A stretch of DNA of 64,000 nt from Candidatus Paceibacterota bacterium (GCA_035452965.1 DAOTCE010000003.1:186001-250000), one strand, 5' to 3'; shown: positions 50,501-59,176, counted from the stretch's first letter. Notes: generated by a model from the letters alone, not told the origin. A program made the numbers and translations.

Positions 50501-51284
50501 GGTCATGGCTGACGCGGTGCGCTTCACATTCGTCGGCCCACCCCATGTCGCCCCGACAATCACGACCCATCCGGAGAGTCAAAATGTGAACCAGGGTGGC
50601 AACGCGGTGTTTGGCGTGGTCGCCAGCGGCACGCCGGCTCCGGCTTATCAGTGGCGCAAGAACGGCACGCCCATCGGCGGTGCCACCGACGCCGGTTACA
50701 CCGTGGCCAACGCGCAACCGGCGGACGCGGGCAGCTACACGGTCGAAGTGCTCAACGTGGCGGGCCAGGTCACCAGTTCCAGTGCAACCCTCACAGTCAA
50801 CGTGCCCCCGGCGATCACCGCGCAGCCGCAGAGCCTCAGCGTCACGGCTGGCAGCAACGCCACCTTCACCGTCACGGCTACGGGCACGGCGCCGCTGCAC
50901 TACCAGTGGCGTTTCAATGGCACGGATCTGGCCGAGGCGACCGGCAGTTCCTACCTCTGCGCCAAAGCGCAGGCCACCGACGCGGGCAGCTATGCGGTGG
51001 TGGTGTCGAACATGGCCGGGGTGGTGACGAGCGCCGATGCGGTGTTGAGCGTGACGCAGCCGGCAGCGCCGCAGATAGTGGGGATCCGCCTGACGTCCGA
51101 GGGCCAGATACAGTTGCAGGTTAGCGGGGTGCCGGGCCATTACGTCGTGGAAGCGACGACTAATCTGACGGTGGTGGACTGGGTGGAGTTGACCAACATG
51201 ACCACCACGGAGGCCACGTTCCAGTGCCTGGATACGGAGCCCAACCTCGCGCAGCGGTTCTACCGGGTGCACCTGATACCATAG
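47562..51284 (+). CDS. Giant secreted protein A2: type-A barrel with Ig repeats
   Basis: 1240 residues. ATG 47562 leaves a polar stretch before the hydrophobic signal segment (WLLVCLLASPAWG, to about residue 47); ATG 47649 is the alternative. The type-A barrel-like domain (48-355) starts VIRDGGIDPANLGKGEWIV and keeps ADGFVWDAEAEWES, HAPFPIISYHS and FGYWCDAIMPQIYF as in A1. Then come a golvesin-like domain (363-511), FnIII (512-608), two Ig repeats (610-781), an InlB-like repeat (782-855), a second golvesin-like domain (855-995; GRYDVYIWYTTGVNRATNAP), two Ig repeats (997-1165) and the C-terminal module. The function of the barrel is not recognised beyond a likely carbohydrate-active fold. Confidence 0.83.
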   Translation: MSNEPTCCGSEFPIQHSSPHSTRPRRIKGMWCGAWLLVCLLASPAWGVIRDGGIDPANLGKGEWIVTMTDATNRLGGHVNSVTNENSLMLFYKSIGVRYIIIKAATSNYLFTGCYNFPQFNSNVVNIAHSHGIKVFGYNRSYGGDIPGEIEISDYVFREGADGFVWDAEAEWESNKPWIGANGPALAWALCGAVRTNWPNKFLAHAPFPIISYHSSFPYKEFGYWCDAIMPQIYFFNWTGVKRSPSGGIDWTDANWTSWQNSLVGTYSVVNGQTIYWTNSIKPLAPVNNVYGEIIPGGSSCFGNSVSTMPDKNVMEFIDYLSCDPNGVTAGGYQGANFYRTDLHGVGQFANIGAGISGSFPGIVNNIVIDSPRVTASGSWTSVRTFSNGAFYGNGSGTDTNSFGTNYLTRSQGSGSAYVQFTPAIIVPGDYRVFQWHPYRADASASVPHTISYNGGSTTVYANQQTNDGNWSLLGTFNFAAGDSGYIRVTDGIAESGAVAIADGVKLVFVPPTSVPAAPSGLTASAVSSSQIDLAWSDNATNESAYVVARSTTAGGPYANISVLPLNATSYSDTGLVPATTYYYVVWATNYLGASANSAEANATTTSAGTPPSITTQPQGQTVILGGTASFSVVATGGIPLAYQWRLNGADISGATASSYSRANVQATDAGDYSVLVTNPYGSLLSSNAMLVVDTDVTLPVITAQPQSQTVIAGQSVTFTVTATNKAALSYQWRYNAAPIAGATGSSYTRSNVQTTDAGSYSVVITNIIGSVTSADAVLTVHFSLTATATGGGTVSKSPDQASYAPNTVVTLTAGANTGYAFTGWSGDASGTNNPLQVTMAANKAITASFVSSETDIILDNTNAAVSFDGLWQIGTATSGKYGDDYRFAVTAAGGLSNAVFRPYIHVPGRYDVYIWYTTGVNRATNAPWSIVYEGGSLNVSVDQQVNGSAWVLIGSELPFVQGTNGYVRLSNDTGYAGKVVMADAVRFTFVGPPHVAPTITTHPESQNVNQGGNAVFGVVASGTPAPAYQWRKNGTPIGGATDAGYTVANAQPADAGSYTVEVLNVAGQVTSSSATLTVNVPPAITAQPQSLSVTAGSNATFTVTATGTAPLHYQWRFNGTDLAEATGSSYLCAKAQATDAGSYAVVVSNMAGVVTSADAVLSVTQPAAPQIVGIRLTSEGQIQLQVSGVPGHYVVEATTNLTVVDWVELTNMTTTEATFQCLDTEPNLAQRFYRVHLIP

Positions 51285-51480
51285 ACGAAGTTGCACGGCC
51301 GCGCCGGCAAACGAAAATCGGCTGCCACGCTGCCGCCTCCTGAATGTCGCAGACCGCCGTCCTGCCGGGTGACAGACATTCCTGGAGCGTTGGCTCGACT
51401 GACCAATTCTCTTGAGTCCCGGCTGCAAAGCAGATAGAGTAGATTCGCGAATGAGCCGTCTAGTCGTCCTTAGTTTTGGT

Positions 51481-51508
51481 TATCCTCCGCACGAGTTTCC
51501 GTGCGCCC
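51481..51508 (+). promoter_or_regulatory. Conserved TATCCTCCG-plus-hairpin leader motif, copy 1
   Basis: TATCCTCCG at 51481-51489 overlaps a perfect hairpin CGCACG/CGTGCG at 51488-51505 and is followed by CCC, about 55 bases before ATG 51563 of B2. A similar arrangement occurs 70-80 bases before the paralogous B3 gene at 59356. CCTCC could also pair with a ribosome-binding site. Confidence 0.35.
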
Positions 51509-51562
51509 TTGCAATTGGACTTCCTGTGGCGGCAGCAGACTGACAACTCCAATCGGTTCAAC

Positions 51563-54500
51563 ATGCCAGAACACGTTATGCCGAACTTATCACCGGGCTA
51601 TAAAGTGAACTCCCAAATTCACCACCTCAACACTCAGCATCACCAGCCGCACCGCCCGCCCAGAACGGGCTTGGGCGCGTTGTTGCTGGCCGCGCTGTTA
51701 TCCCTTGCCGGGGGTGCGACCCCGGCATCGGCGGCCGAGGAGTTCCGGGCGGCCTGGGCCGATGTGTTCCACGTCGGCATGAGCAGCGCCGCCGAGGTGG
51801 ACACGATGGTCTCGACCCTCGTCTCGGGCCGCTACAACGCGGTCGTCGTGCAGGTGCTGGCGTACATGGACCGGAACGGCTACGCCTCCCATGGCGCCCA
51901 TTGGAAGTCATCTATTCTGCCGTGGTCCACGCGTGTCACCTCCAGCTTTGATCCCTTGGCTTACCTCTGCACGAAAGCGCACGCCAACGGCATTCAGGTC
52001 CACGCCTGGCTGGGCGGCAGCGGCGGCGGACCTTACCGCGTCTCGACTGCCTGGCCCCCCGCCAACAACGCAACCCTGGCCGCGCACCCGGAGTGGTTTA
52101 TCGCGCCTTATGCCAGCAGCGAAGGAGGGTCTCCCGAGCTCGTGGACGGCAATTACTCTTTGGATATGGGCTCGCCAGACGTGCAGGACTACATCGTCAG
52201 CATCGTCAAGGAACTCGTCACCAACTACCCGATTGACGGCATCAACTGGGACGACGAGCTCAATAGCTCGGGCTACAACGAGGGGTTCGGCTATCCCGCT
52301 TACAGCCAGGCCAGCTATGCGCGCTCCGGCCTGGCCCGGTTCCGCATCAACACCGGCTATTCCGGCACGCCCAGCAACACCCAGACCGCCTGGTCCAATT
52401 ATCGCCGCCGTTTCAAGAACGAACTGATGGCCCGGGTTCAGGCCGAGATTCAATCCATCAAGACCAATCCGCGCCAGCCGCTGCGGCACACCATCGCTCC
52501 CATCGCCTACAGCCCGGTCCCGAGTTCCTGCACCTTCTCCGGGTCGGCCCCCTACACCTATTTCTGCGATTGGGCCGGCATGCTGCAAAACGGGTACGTG
52601 GACGCCGCGATTCCACAAACCTACAGCAGCAGCACCTTCAACACCTGGGCGGACCGATGCGCCAACTGCTGGCAGTTCAACCGGCAGATATTCTCGGGCA
52701 TTGGCGCCTATCTCTACGGCAATGCCACCATCGCCAGCGAGATCAGCTATCTCCGCAGCAAGGGCCTGAAAGGCTACTGCACCTACTCCTACGGGGCCTC
52801 GAGCACGGACGGCGGCTGGTGGGCCTATGCCGCCGCCAACGTTAACACGAGTACTGCCACCGTCCCCACCATGTCGTGGCGCGACCCGGCCACGGCGACC
52901 GAAGGCATCGTGTGGGGCCGCGTCACCGACGCCAACACCGGCCTCTATGTGGACGACGCCACCGTCACCGTGACCGGCGGGCCGACGGTCAAGACCGACG
53001 GCAACGGTTACTACATTGCCACGTTGGTTCCGGCCACCGCCAGCGGCACCGCCCATTCGACGACGGTCAGCAAGACTGGCATGACTTCCCAAACCGTGAC
53101 CGCCATCGCGCTCGCCGGGGATGTCGTCCGCTACGACCTGGTCCTCAACGCCGCGGTAGGCACTGCGCCCACCATCACCACCCAGCCGCAGAGCCAAATG
53201 GTCAACCAGGGCAGCAGCGTCACCTTCACGGTTGCCGCCAGCGGCACCACGCCGTTCAGCTACCAGTGGCGGTTCAACGGCGCGAGCATCTCCGGGGCGA
53301 CACTGAGCAGCTACACGAAGAGCAGCGTGCAGGCGACTGATGCAGGCAGCTACTCGGTGGTTGTCGCCAACGGCGCCGGCAGCGCCACCAGCGCCAATGC
53401 GGTGCTGACCGTAATCGTGCCGCCCACCATCACCACCCAGCCGCTGAGCCAGACGGTGTACCAGGGAACCAGCGCCACCTTCACGGTGGCGGCTTCGGGT
53501 ACCACGCCCTTCACCTACCAGTGGCGGTTCAATGGCGCCAACATCTCCGGCGCGACGCTCAGCAGCTACACAAAGAGCAGCGCGCAGCCAACCGATACAG
53601 GCAGCTACTCGGTGTTGGTCGCCAACGCCGCCGGCAACGCCACCAGCGCCAATGCGGTTTTGACGGTCACCGTGCCGCCCACCATCACCGCCCAGCCGCT
53701 GAGCCAGACGGTTACCCAGGGAACCAGCGCCACCTTTACCGTGGCTGCGTCGGGCACCACGCCCTTCACTTACCAGTGGCGGTTCAACGGCGCGAACATC
53801 TCGGGCGCGACCGCATCCAGTTACACCCGCGCCAACGTCCAGCCCGCCGACGCCGGGAGTTACACGGTGGTGGTTGCCAATTCCGTGGGCAGCGCCACCA
53901 GCGCCAGCGCCATCCTGACTGTTTATGTGCCTCTCACCGCCCCGAGCATTGTCACCCAGCCCCAGGACCAGACGGTCGGCGAGGGCGCCAGCGCCACATT
54001 CACCGTCTCGGCCAGTGGCTCCACGCCGCTCTACTACCAGTGGCGCCTCAATGGGATAAACATCTCCGGCGCGACCGCATCCGGCTACACTCTCAGCTCC
54101 GTGCAGCTTGCTGATGCCGGCCCTTATTCGGTCGTCGTGTCCAACTCCATGGGCGCGGCAACCAGCTTGAATGCGCTGCTGACGGTGATCGTGCCGCCCT
54201 CCGTCACCACCCAGCCGATCAGCCAGACGGTTACCCAGGGGCAGAGCGTGACCTTTAGCGCGGTCGCTTCGGGAACGGCTCCCCTGACCTATCAATGGCG
54301 CCTGAACGGCGCCAGCATCTCCGGCGCAACCGCCAGCAGCTACACCCGCGCCAATGTCCAGGCCACCGACGCCGGCAGTTATTCCGTGCTAGTTTCCAAC
54401 ACCGCCGGCAGCGCCATCAGCGCCAACGCGGTCTTGACGGTCACCGTGCCGCCCGCCATCACCACCCAGCCGATCAGCCAGACGGTTAACCAGGGCGACA

Positions 54501-57500
54501 GTGCCATCTTCACCGTGGCTGCCAGCGGCAGCACTCCGCTCGCTTACCAGTGGCGCTGGTATGGCACGAACCTCGCCGGGGCAACGGGAACAAGCCTGGC
54601 TCTCACCGGCCTCACCACGAACCAAAGCGGACCATACACGGTCGTCGTCACCAACGCCTACGGCGCTGCCACCAGCCAGGTGGCGACGCTGACGGTCTCC
54701 CCCGTCCTGCAGGCCGGCGGCTTGTCCGTGCTCTGGAGCCTGGCCCCCGGCTCGCGCTCCTATCTGACCAGCGTCGCGGGTGCGCCGCCCGACGAGCGGG
54801 GCATGGCCTATAACCCGCTGACCCGGCGCGTCATCATCGTGCAGCGCACCACCATGACCGCCTATGTGCTCGACGGCGACACCGGCGCCGACCTGTGGAC
54901 CTTGAACACGACCGGCGTCACCGGCGGCTACACCGCCTCCTATTATCTGCTCATGGTGGGGGTGGCCGAGGACGGCGCGGTTTACGCCGGCAACATGACG
55001 CTGCACGGCAATACGGTTGACTTCACAGTCTACCGCTGGGCCAACGATAGCTACGGCACCCTGCCCACCGTCGCCTACTCGGGCGACCCGGGCGAGGGGC
55101 TGGACCTGCGCTGGGGCGATACGCTTGATGTGCGCGGCTCCGGCGCCAATACGCAGATCATCATCGGCTCGCTCAATACCAATCGCTTTGCGGTGCTCAC
55201 GACAACTGACGGCATCAGTTTCACCTCGCAACCCATCACCCTGACCGACACCCCCAGCAGCGTAGTGGGGGTCGGCCTCGCCTTCGGCGCCGGCGACACC
55301 TTCTGGTGCAAAGCCGGCCTGCCGTCTCCGCAAAACCTGCGGCAGGCCTCCTTTAGCCTGGCCGCCGGCACAGCGGCCACGGCGCGCAATTACGCGGACC
55401 CTGTGTTCCCGACCAGCATTGGGCCCATTGGCGTCAACCCCAGCTTCAATGTCCTTGGGGGCGTTAACGTCGCCGAGTTCGGCGACGGCAACAGCTTCCG
55501 GCTCTACGACCTCACAACCACCAACGGCGCGCCCGTGTCCATCACCGCCACCAACTTCGCCACCGACAACGATAACAGCTACGCCGGCGCGGGGGCGGTG
55601 GACTTTGGCGGCGACCGGGTTTATGCGCTCAGCTCCAACAACGGCCTGCTGGCCATGCAGATCGTCCCCAAGACGGTCGTGACCCCGCCGGCCATTGTCA
55701 CCCACCCGGCCAGCCAGACCGTGGATCAGGGCGCCAGCGCCACCTTCAGCGTCGTTGCGACCGGCACCGCGCCGCTCTCCTATCAATGGCGCTTCAACGG
55801 CGCTTCCATCTCCGGCGCTACCGGCAGCAGTTACACCCGCGCCAATGTCCAGACCACGGACGCCGGCAGCTACTCGGTCTTCATTTCCAACTCCGCCGGC
55901 ACCGCCACCAGCGCCAACGCCGTGCTGGCCGTGAGCGTTCCGGCCACGCCGCCGTCCATCGCGTCCGGCCCCCAAAGCCAGACCATCATCGCCGGCCAGA
56001 ACGCCACGTTCACCGTCGCCGCCAGCGGCACAACCCCGTTGAGTTACCAGTGGCGGTTCAATGGCGCGAACATCTCCGGAGCGACCGCCAGCTCCTACAC
56101 GCGGCCCAATGTGCAAACCGGCGACGCCGGCGCCTACTCGGTCGTCGTGTCCAATGACTACGGGACCGTCACCAGTTCCGCTGCTACGCTCACGGTCCAC
56201 TTCTCCCTGACGGCCACCGCCGCCACCGGCGGCACGGTTTCCAGGAGCCCCGATCAGTCCAGCTACGCGCCGGGCACGTCGGTGACCCTCACCGCGACGC
56301 CCTCCGGCAGCTATGAGTTTGCCGGATGGTCCGGAGACGCCAGCGGAACCGCCAACCCGGTCACAGTCGTGGTGAACGGCAACCTGGCGGTGACCGCGAA
56401 CTTCACGGTCACCTGCGATATCATCCTGGACAACACGGACTCGGAGGTCACCTACGTGGGCGCCTGGCAGACCGGCGCCTACGGGGGCTTGTATGGAACC
56501 GACTACCGCTTCGCGCTGGGGTCTACGACCGGCAACTCCAACGTGACCTATCGGCCCAACCTCTGTGGCGCGGGATACTACGATGTCTATATCTGGTACG
56601 TCACGGGCGGCAACCGGGCCACCAACGCCCCCTGGCAAATTGTGCATTCCGGCGGAAGCACGAACGTCCCCGTCAACCAGAAGATCAACGGCAGCCAATG
56701 GTGGCGGCTGGCGGCATCGCTGCCGTTTGACCAGGGAACCAGCGGCTACGTCCGCGTGTACAATACGAACGCCAGCAGCGGCGGAGGCAGCACCGTCGTC
56801 ATAGCCGACGCGGTACGCTTCACGTATGTCGCGCCGCTGACGGCCGCCTCCATCACCACCCTTAACTCCTCGGCTAATCCTTCAGTCTATGGCAATGCGG
56901 TTACCCTCACGGCAACCGTCACCGGCAGCGGAGGCACGCCGGGCGGAACCGTCACCTTCAAGGATGGCGCCGCCGTCCTGGGCACGGCGACCCTCAACGC
57001 CTCCGGCCAGGCCACCTTTACCACCAGCACCCTCTCGGCCAGCGGATCGCCTCATTCCCTGACGGCGGTCTATGGCGGCGATGGCTCCTTCAGTTCCAGC
57101 TCCTCGAGCGCTCTGTCACAGGTCGTCAACCCGAAAGCCCTGACGGTGACAGGCGCGGCGGTGGCCGCCAAGGTGTATGACGGCATGACGGCGGCGACGA
57201 TCACCGGGGCAGCCTTGAGCGGCGTGGTCAGCGGCGACGCCGTGACGCTGGGTAACGCCACCAGCGGCACGTTCGCGAACAAGAATGTCGGCGCCGGCAA
57301 GGCCGTTGCCACTGCGATGACGCTCAGCGGCGCCAACAGTGGCAATTACACGCTGACGCAGCCGACGCTGACGGGCACGATCACGGCCAAGGCGCTGACG
57401 GTGGCGGGCGCGGCGGTGACCAGCAAGGTGTATGACGGGACGACAGCGGCGACGATCACCGGGGCAGCCTTGAGCGGCGTGGTGAGCGGCGACGCCGTGA

Positions 57501-58957
57501 CGCTGGGCAACGCCACCACCGGCACCTTCGCAAACAAGAATGTCGGCTCCGGCAAGACGGTTGCTACTGCAATGACGCTCAGCGGCGCCAACAGCGGCAA
57601 TTACACGCTGACGCAGCCGACGCTAACCGGCACGATTACGGCCAAGGCCCTGACGGTGACGGGCGCAGTGGTGGCCGGGAAGGTGTATGACGGGACGACA
57701 GCGGCGACGATCACCGGGGCAGCCTTGAGCGGTGTGGTGAGCGGCGACGCCGTGACGCTGGGCAACGCCGCCAGCGGCACGTTCGCGGACAAGAATGTCG
57801 GCTCCGGCAAGACGGTTGCCACTGCAATGACGCTCAGCGGCGCCAACAGCGGCAACTACACGCTGACGCAGCCGACGCTGACGGGCACGATCACGGCCAA
57901 GGCGCTGACGGTGGCGGGCGCGGCGGTGACCAGCAAGGTGTATGACGGGACGACAGCGGCGACGATCACTGGGGCAGCCTTGAGCGGTGTGATAAGCGGC
58001 GACAGCGTCACGCTGGGCAACGCCACCGGCGGCACGTTCGCGGACAAGAATGTCGGCGCCGGGAAGACCGTTGCCACCGCGATGACGCTCAGCGGCGCCA
58101 GCAGCGGCAATTACACGCTGACGCAGCCGACGCTGACGGGCACGATCACAACCAAGGCGCTGGCGGTGACGGGCCTGACGGCACAGAACAAGGCGTACGA
58201 CGGCACGACCGTCGCGACGCTTGCGGGAACACCGGGACTTGCAGGCGTGGTGAGCGGCGACGCCGTCGCCCTGGCTGGCACTGCGGTGGGAACCTTTGCT
58301 GATGCGAATGTCGGCACCACCAAGCCCGTGACCATCTCCGGCCTGAGCCTGACCGGCGCCGATGCGGACAACTACTCCATGACGGCGCCAACGGCAACGG
58401 CCAACATCACCGGGGCGGCCACCATGACCACGCTGGTTTCCTCGGCCAATCCCTCCGGCCCGGGCTCGAATGTGACCTTTACGGCGACGGTCGCTTCCGG
58501 GGCAGGCACCCCGGCGGGCGAGGTGGTGTTCCTGGCTGGCGGCACGCCGTTCAGCACCAATGCGTTAGCCGGCGGCGTGGCGGCGGCCAGCACGAGCTCG
58601 CTGGCGCTAGGCACCAACGCCATCCGGGCCGAGTATGCGGGCGGCGGCAACTTCCTTGGCAGCGGCAGCGGCTTGGACCAGGTGGTAAAAGTCTTCGAGA
58701 TTTGCAGCCAAACCAACTCTCTCCTGAGTATCACTGGGAATCTGGACGGCACATTTACCCTGACGTTTGCGGGCACGCCGCAGGCGGAGTACTACGTCGT
58801 CGGCAGCTCGGATGTAACGCTGCCCACCTCCAGTTGGCTGCCGTTGCCGGGTAGCACCAACACAGTCACCGACGCGAGTGGCATTTGGCGATTCACGGTG
58901 ACCAACACGACGTTACAGCAGTTCTATCGTGGCGCCGCAGTGAGGCCTTGTCCGTAA
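51563..58957 (+). CDS. Giant secreted protein B2: diverged GHL10, Ig, DUF4623, YDG
   Basis: 2464 residues from ATG 51563, which shares its ACATGCCAGA context with B3. Signal to about residue 58; GHL10-like barrel (59-440) with NAVVVQVLAYMDRNGYASHG and a diverged DGINWDDELNSS where relatives have DGIHYDYIRFE. A carboxypeptidase-regulatory-like domain (about 445-533), six Ig repeats (535-1046), a beta-propeller-like domain resembling DUF4623 (1048-1372; GMAYNPLTRRVIIVQRTTM), two Ig repeats (1374-1547), InlB-like (1548-1616), golvesin-like (1616-1758), Ig-like-3 (1761-1856), five 85-residue YDG repeats (1856-2285; KVYDGTTAATITGAALSGVV), Ig-like-3 (2286-2376) and a variant C-terminal module ending QQFYRGAAVRPCP. 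Role unknown; adhesion or glycan processing is likely. Confidence 0.83.
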   Translation: MPEHVMPNLSPGYKVNSQIHHLNTQHHQPHRPPRTGLGALLLAALLSLAGGATPASAAEEFRAAWADVFHVGMSSAAEVDTMVSTLVSGRYNAVVVQVLAYMDRNGYASHGAHWKSSILPWSTRVTSSFDPLAYLCTKAHANGIQVHAWLGGSGGGPYRVSTAWPPANNATLAAHPEWFIAPYASSEGGSPELVDGNYSLDMGSPDVQDYIVSIVKELVTNYPIDGINWDDELNSSGYNEGFGYPAYSQASYARSGLARFRINTGYSGTPSNTQTAWSNYRRRFKNELMARVQAEIQSIKTNPRQPLRHTIAPIAYSPVPSSCTFSGSAPYTYFCDWAGMLQNGYVDAAIPQTYSSSTFNTWADRCANCWQFNRQIFSGIGAYLYGNATIASEISYLRSKGLKGYCTYSYGASSTDGGWWAYAAANVNTSTATVPTMSWRDPATATEGIVWGRVTDANTGLYVDDATVTVTGGPTVKTDGNGYYIATLVPATASGTAHSTTVSKTGMTSQTVTAIALAGDVVRYDLVLNAAVGTAPTITTQPQSQMVNQGSSVTFTVAASGTTPFSYQWRFNGASISGATLSSYTKSSVQATDAGSYSVVVANGAGSATSANAVLTVIVPPTITTQPLSQTVYQGTSATFTVAASGTTPFTYQWRFNGANISGATLSSYTKSSAQPTDTGSYSVLVANAAGNATSANAVLTVTVPPTITAQPLSQTVTQGTSATFTVAASGTTPFTYQWRFNGANISGATASSYTRANVQPADAGSYTVVVANSVGSATSASAILTVYVPLTAPSIVTQPQDQTVGEGASATFTVSASGSTPLYYQWRLNGINISGATASGYTLSSVQLADAGPYSVVVSNSMGAATSLNALLTVIVPPSVTTQPISQTVTQGQSVTFSAVASGTAPLTYQWRLNGASISGATASSYTRANVQATDAGSYSVLVSNTAGSAISANAVLTVTVPPAITTQPISQTVNQGDSAIFTVAASGSTPLAYQWRWYGTNLAGATGTSLALTGLTTNQSGPYTVVVTNAYGAATSQVATLTVSPVLQAGGLSVLWSLAPGSRSYLTSVAGAPPDERGMAYNPLTRRVIIVQRTTMTAYVLDGDTGADLWTLNTTGVTGGYTASYYLLMVGVAEDGAVYAGNMTLHGNTVDFTVYRWANDSYGTLPTVAYSGDPGEGLDLRWGDTLDVRGSGANTQIIIGSLNTNRFAVLTTTDGISFTSQPITLTDTPSSVVGVGLAFGAGDTFWCKAGLPSPQNLRQASFSLAAGTAATARNYADPVFPTSIGPIGVNPSFNVLGGVNVAEFGDGNSFRLYDLTTTNGAPVSITATNFATDNDNSYAGAGAVDFGGDRVYALSSNNGLLAMQIVPKTVVTPPAIVTHPASQTVDQGASATFSVVATGTAPLSYQWRFNGASISGATGSSYTRANVQTTDAGSYSVFISNSAGTATSANAVLAVSVPATPPSIASGPQSQTIIAGQNATFTVAASGTTPLSYQWRFNGANISGATASSYTRPNVQTGDAGAYSVVVSNDYGTVTSSAATLTVHFSLTATAATGGTVSRSPDQSSYAPGTSVTLTATPSGSYEFAGWSGDASGTANPVTVVVNGNLAVTANFTVTCDIILDNTDSEVTYVGAWQTGAYGGLYGTDYRFALGSTTGNSNVTYRPNLCGAGYYDVYIWYVTGGNRATNAPWQIVHSGGSTNVPVNQKINGSQWWRLAASLPFDQGTSGYVRVYNTNASSGGGSTVVIADAVRFTYVAPLTAASITTLNSSANPSVYGNAVTLTATVTGSGGTPGGTVTFKDGAAVLGTATLNASGQATFTTSTLSASGSPHSLTAVYGGDGSFSSSSSSALSQVVNPKALTVTGAAVAAKVYDGMTAATITGAALSGVVSGDAVTLGNATSGTFANKNVGAGKAVATAMTLSGANSGNYTLTQPTLTGTITAKALTVAGAAVTSKVYDGTTAATITGAALSGVVSGDAVTLGNATTGTFANKNVGSGKTVATAMTLSGANSGNYTLTQPTLTGTITAKALTVTGAVVAGKVYDGTTAATITGAALSGVVSGDAVTLGNAASGTFADKNVGSGKTVATAMTLSGANSGNYTLTQPTLTGTITAKALTVAGAAVTSKVYDGTTAATITGAALSGVISGDSVTLGNATGGTFADKNVGAGKTVATAMTLSGASSGNYTLTQPTLTGTITTKALAVTGLTAQNKAYDGTTVATLAGTPGLAGVVSGDAVALAGTAVGTFADANVGTTKPVTISGLSLTGADADNYSMTAPTATANITGAATMTTLVSSANPSGPGSNVTFTATVASGAGTPAGEVVFLAGGTPFSTNALAGGVAAASTSSLALGTNAIRAEYAGGGNFLGSGSGLDQVVKVFEICSQTNSLLSITGNLDGTFTLTFAGTPQAEYYVVGSSDVTLPTSSWLPLPGSTNTVTDASGIWRFTVTNTTLQQFYRGAAVRPCP
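57133..58407 (+). repeat. Five 255-bp YDG-domain repeats
   Basis: Five tandem units of 85 codons beginning near KALTV at 57133, 57388, 57643, 57898 and 58153. Units 1-4 are highly similar in DNA; unit 5 is diverged (KALAVTGLTAQNKAYDGTT) and probably the oldest. The period in bases equals that of the Ig array in A1. Confidence 0.85.
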
Positions 58958-59012
58958 CGCAGGGCACGGCGGTTGGTTCCCCGCCATCAGTGATCATGTT
59001 GGGCACCCGCGC

Positions 59013-59176
59013 ACTGTCCATTTTTTTGGACAGTGGTGCTGCCCGTCTGCCTTTTCCAGCCTCCGCGGACCCCGGCACCTTTGGCTTGGTGCTACGGTGA
59101 CGGCACGGTGATGCTACGGTGTGTATCCCATGGGGAGCGCTCCCCATGGGATACACACCGTAGTCGGACCGCACTG
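59013..59176 (+). repeat. Composite palindromic repeat, copy 3
   Basis: Same order and orientation as copy 1: a hairpin with arms ACTGTCCA and TGGACAGT (59013-59034), three 11-bp units TACGGTGACGG, CACGGTGATGC, TACGGTGTGTA (59093-59125), a perfect 50-bp palindrome (59114-59163, centre 59138/59139) and the tail CGGACCGCACT. The linker between hairpin and units is also alike (CCCCGGCACC, TTGGCTTGG), so the full 164-base element is conserved, not just the palindrome. Confidence 0.9.

Noticed and set aside
51908..56698. Antisense frames of 795 and 769 codons across the Ig repeats of B2
   Set aside because: Repetitive GC-rich coding sequence keeps the opposite strand open. The predicted peptides are glycine/arginine repeats that mirror the Ig periodicity.
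57070..58371. Five equal antisense frames of about 84 codons
   Set aside because: They are mirror images of the five YDG repeats, hence their identical spacing.
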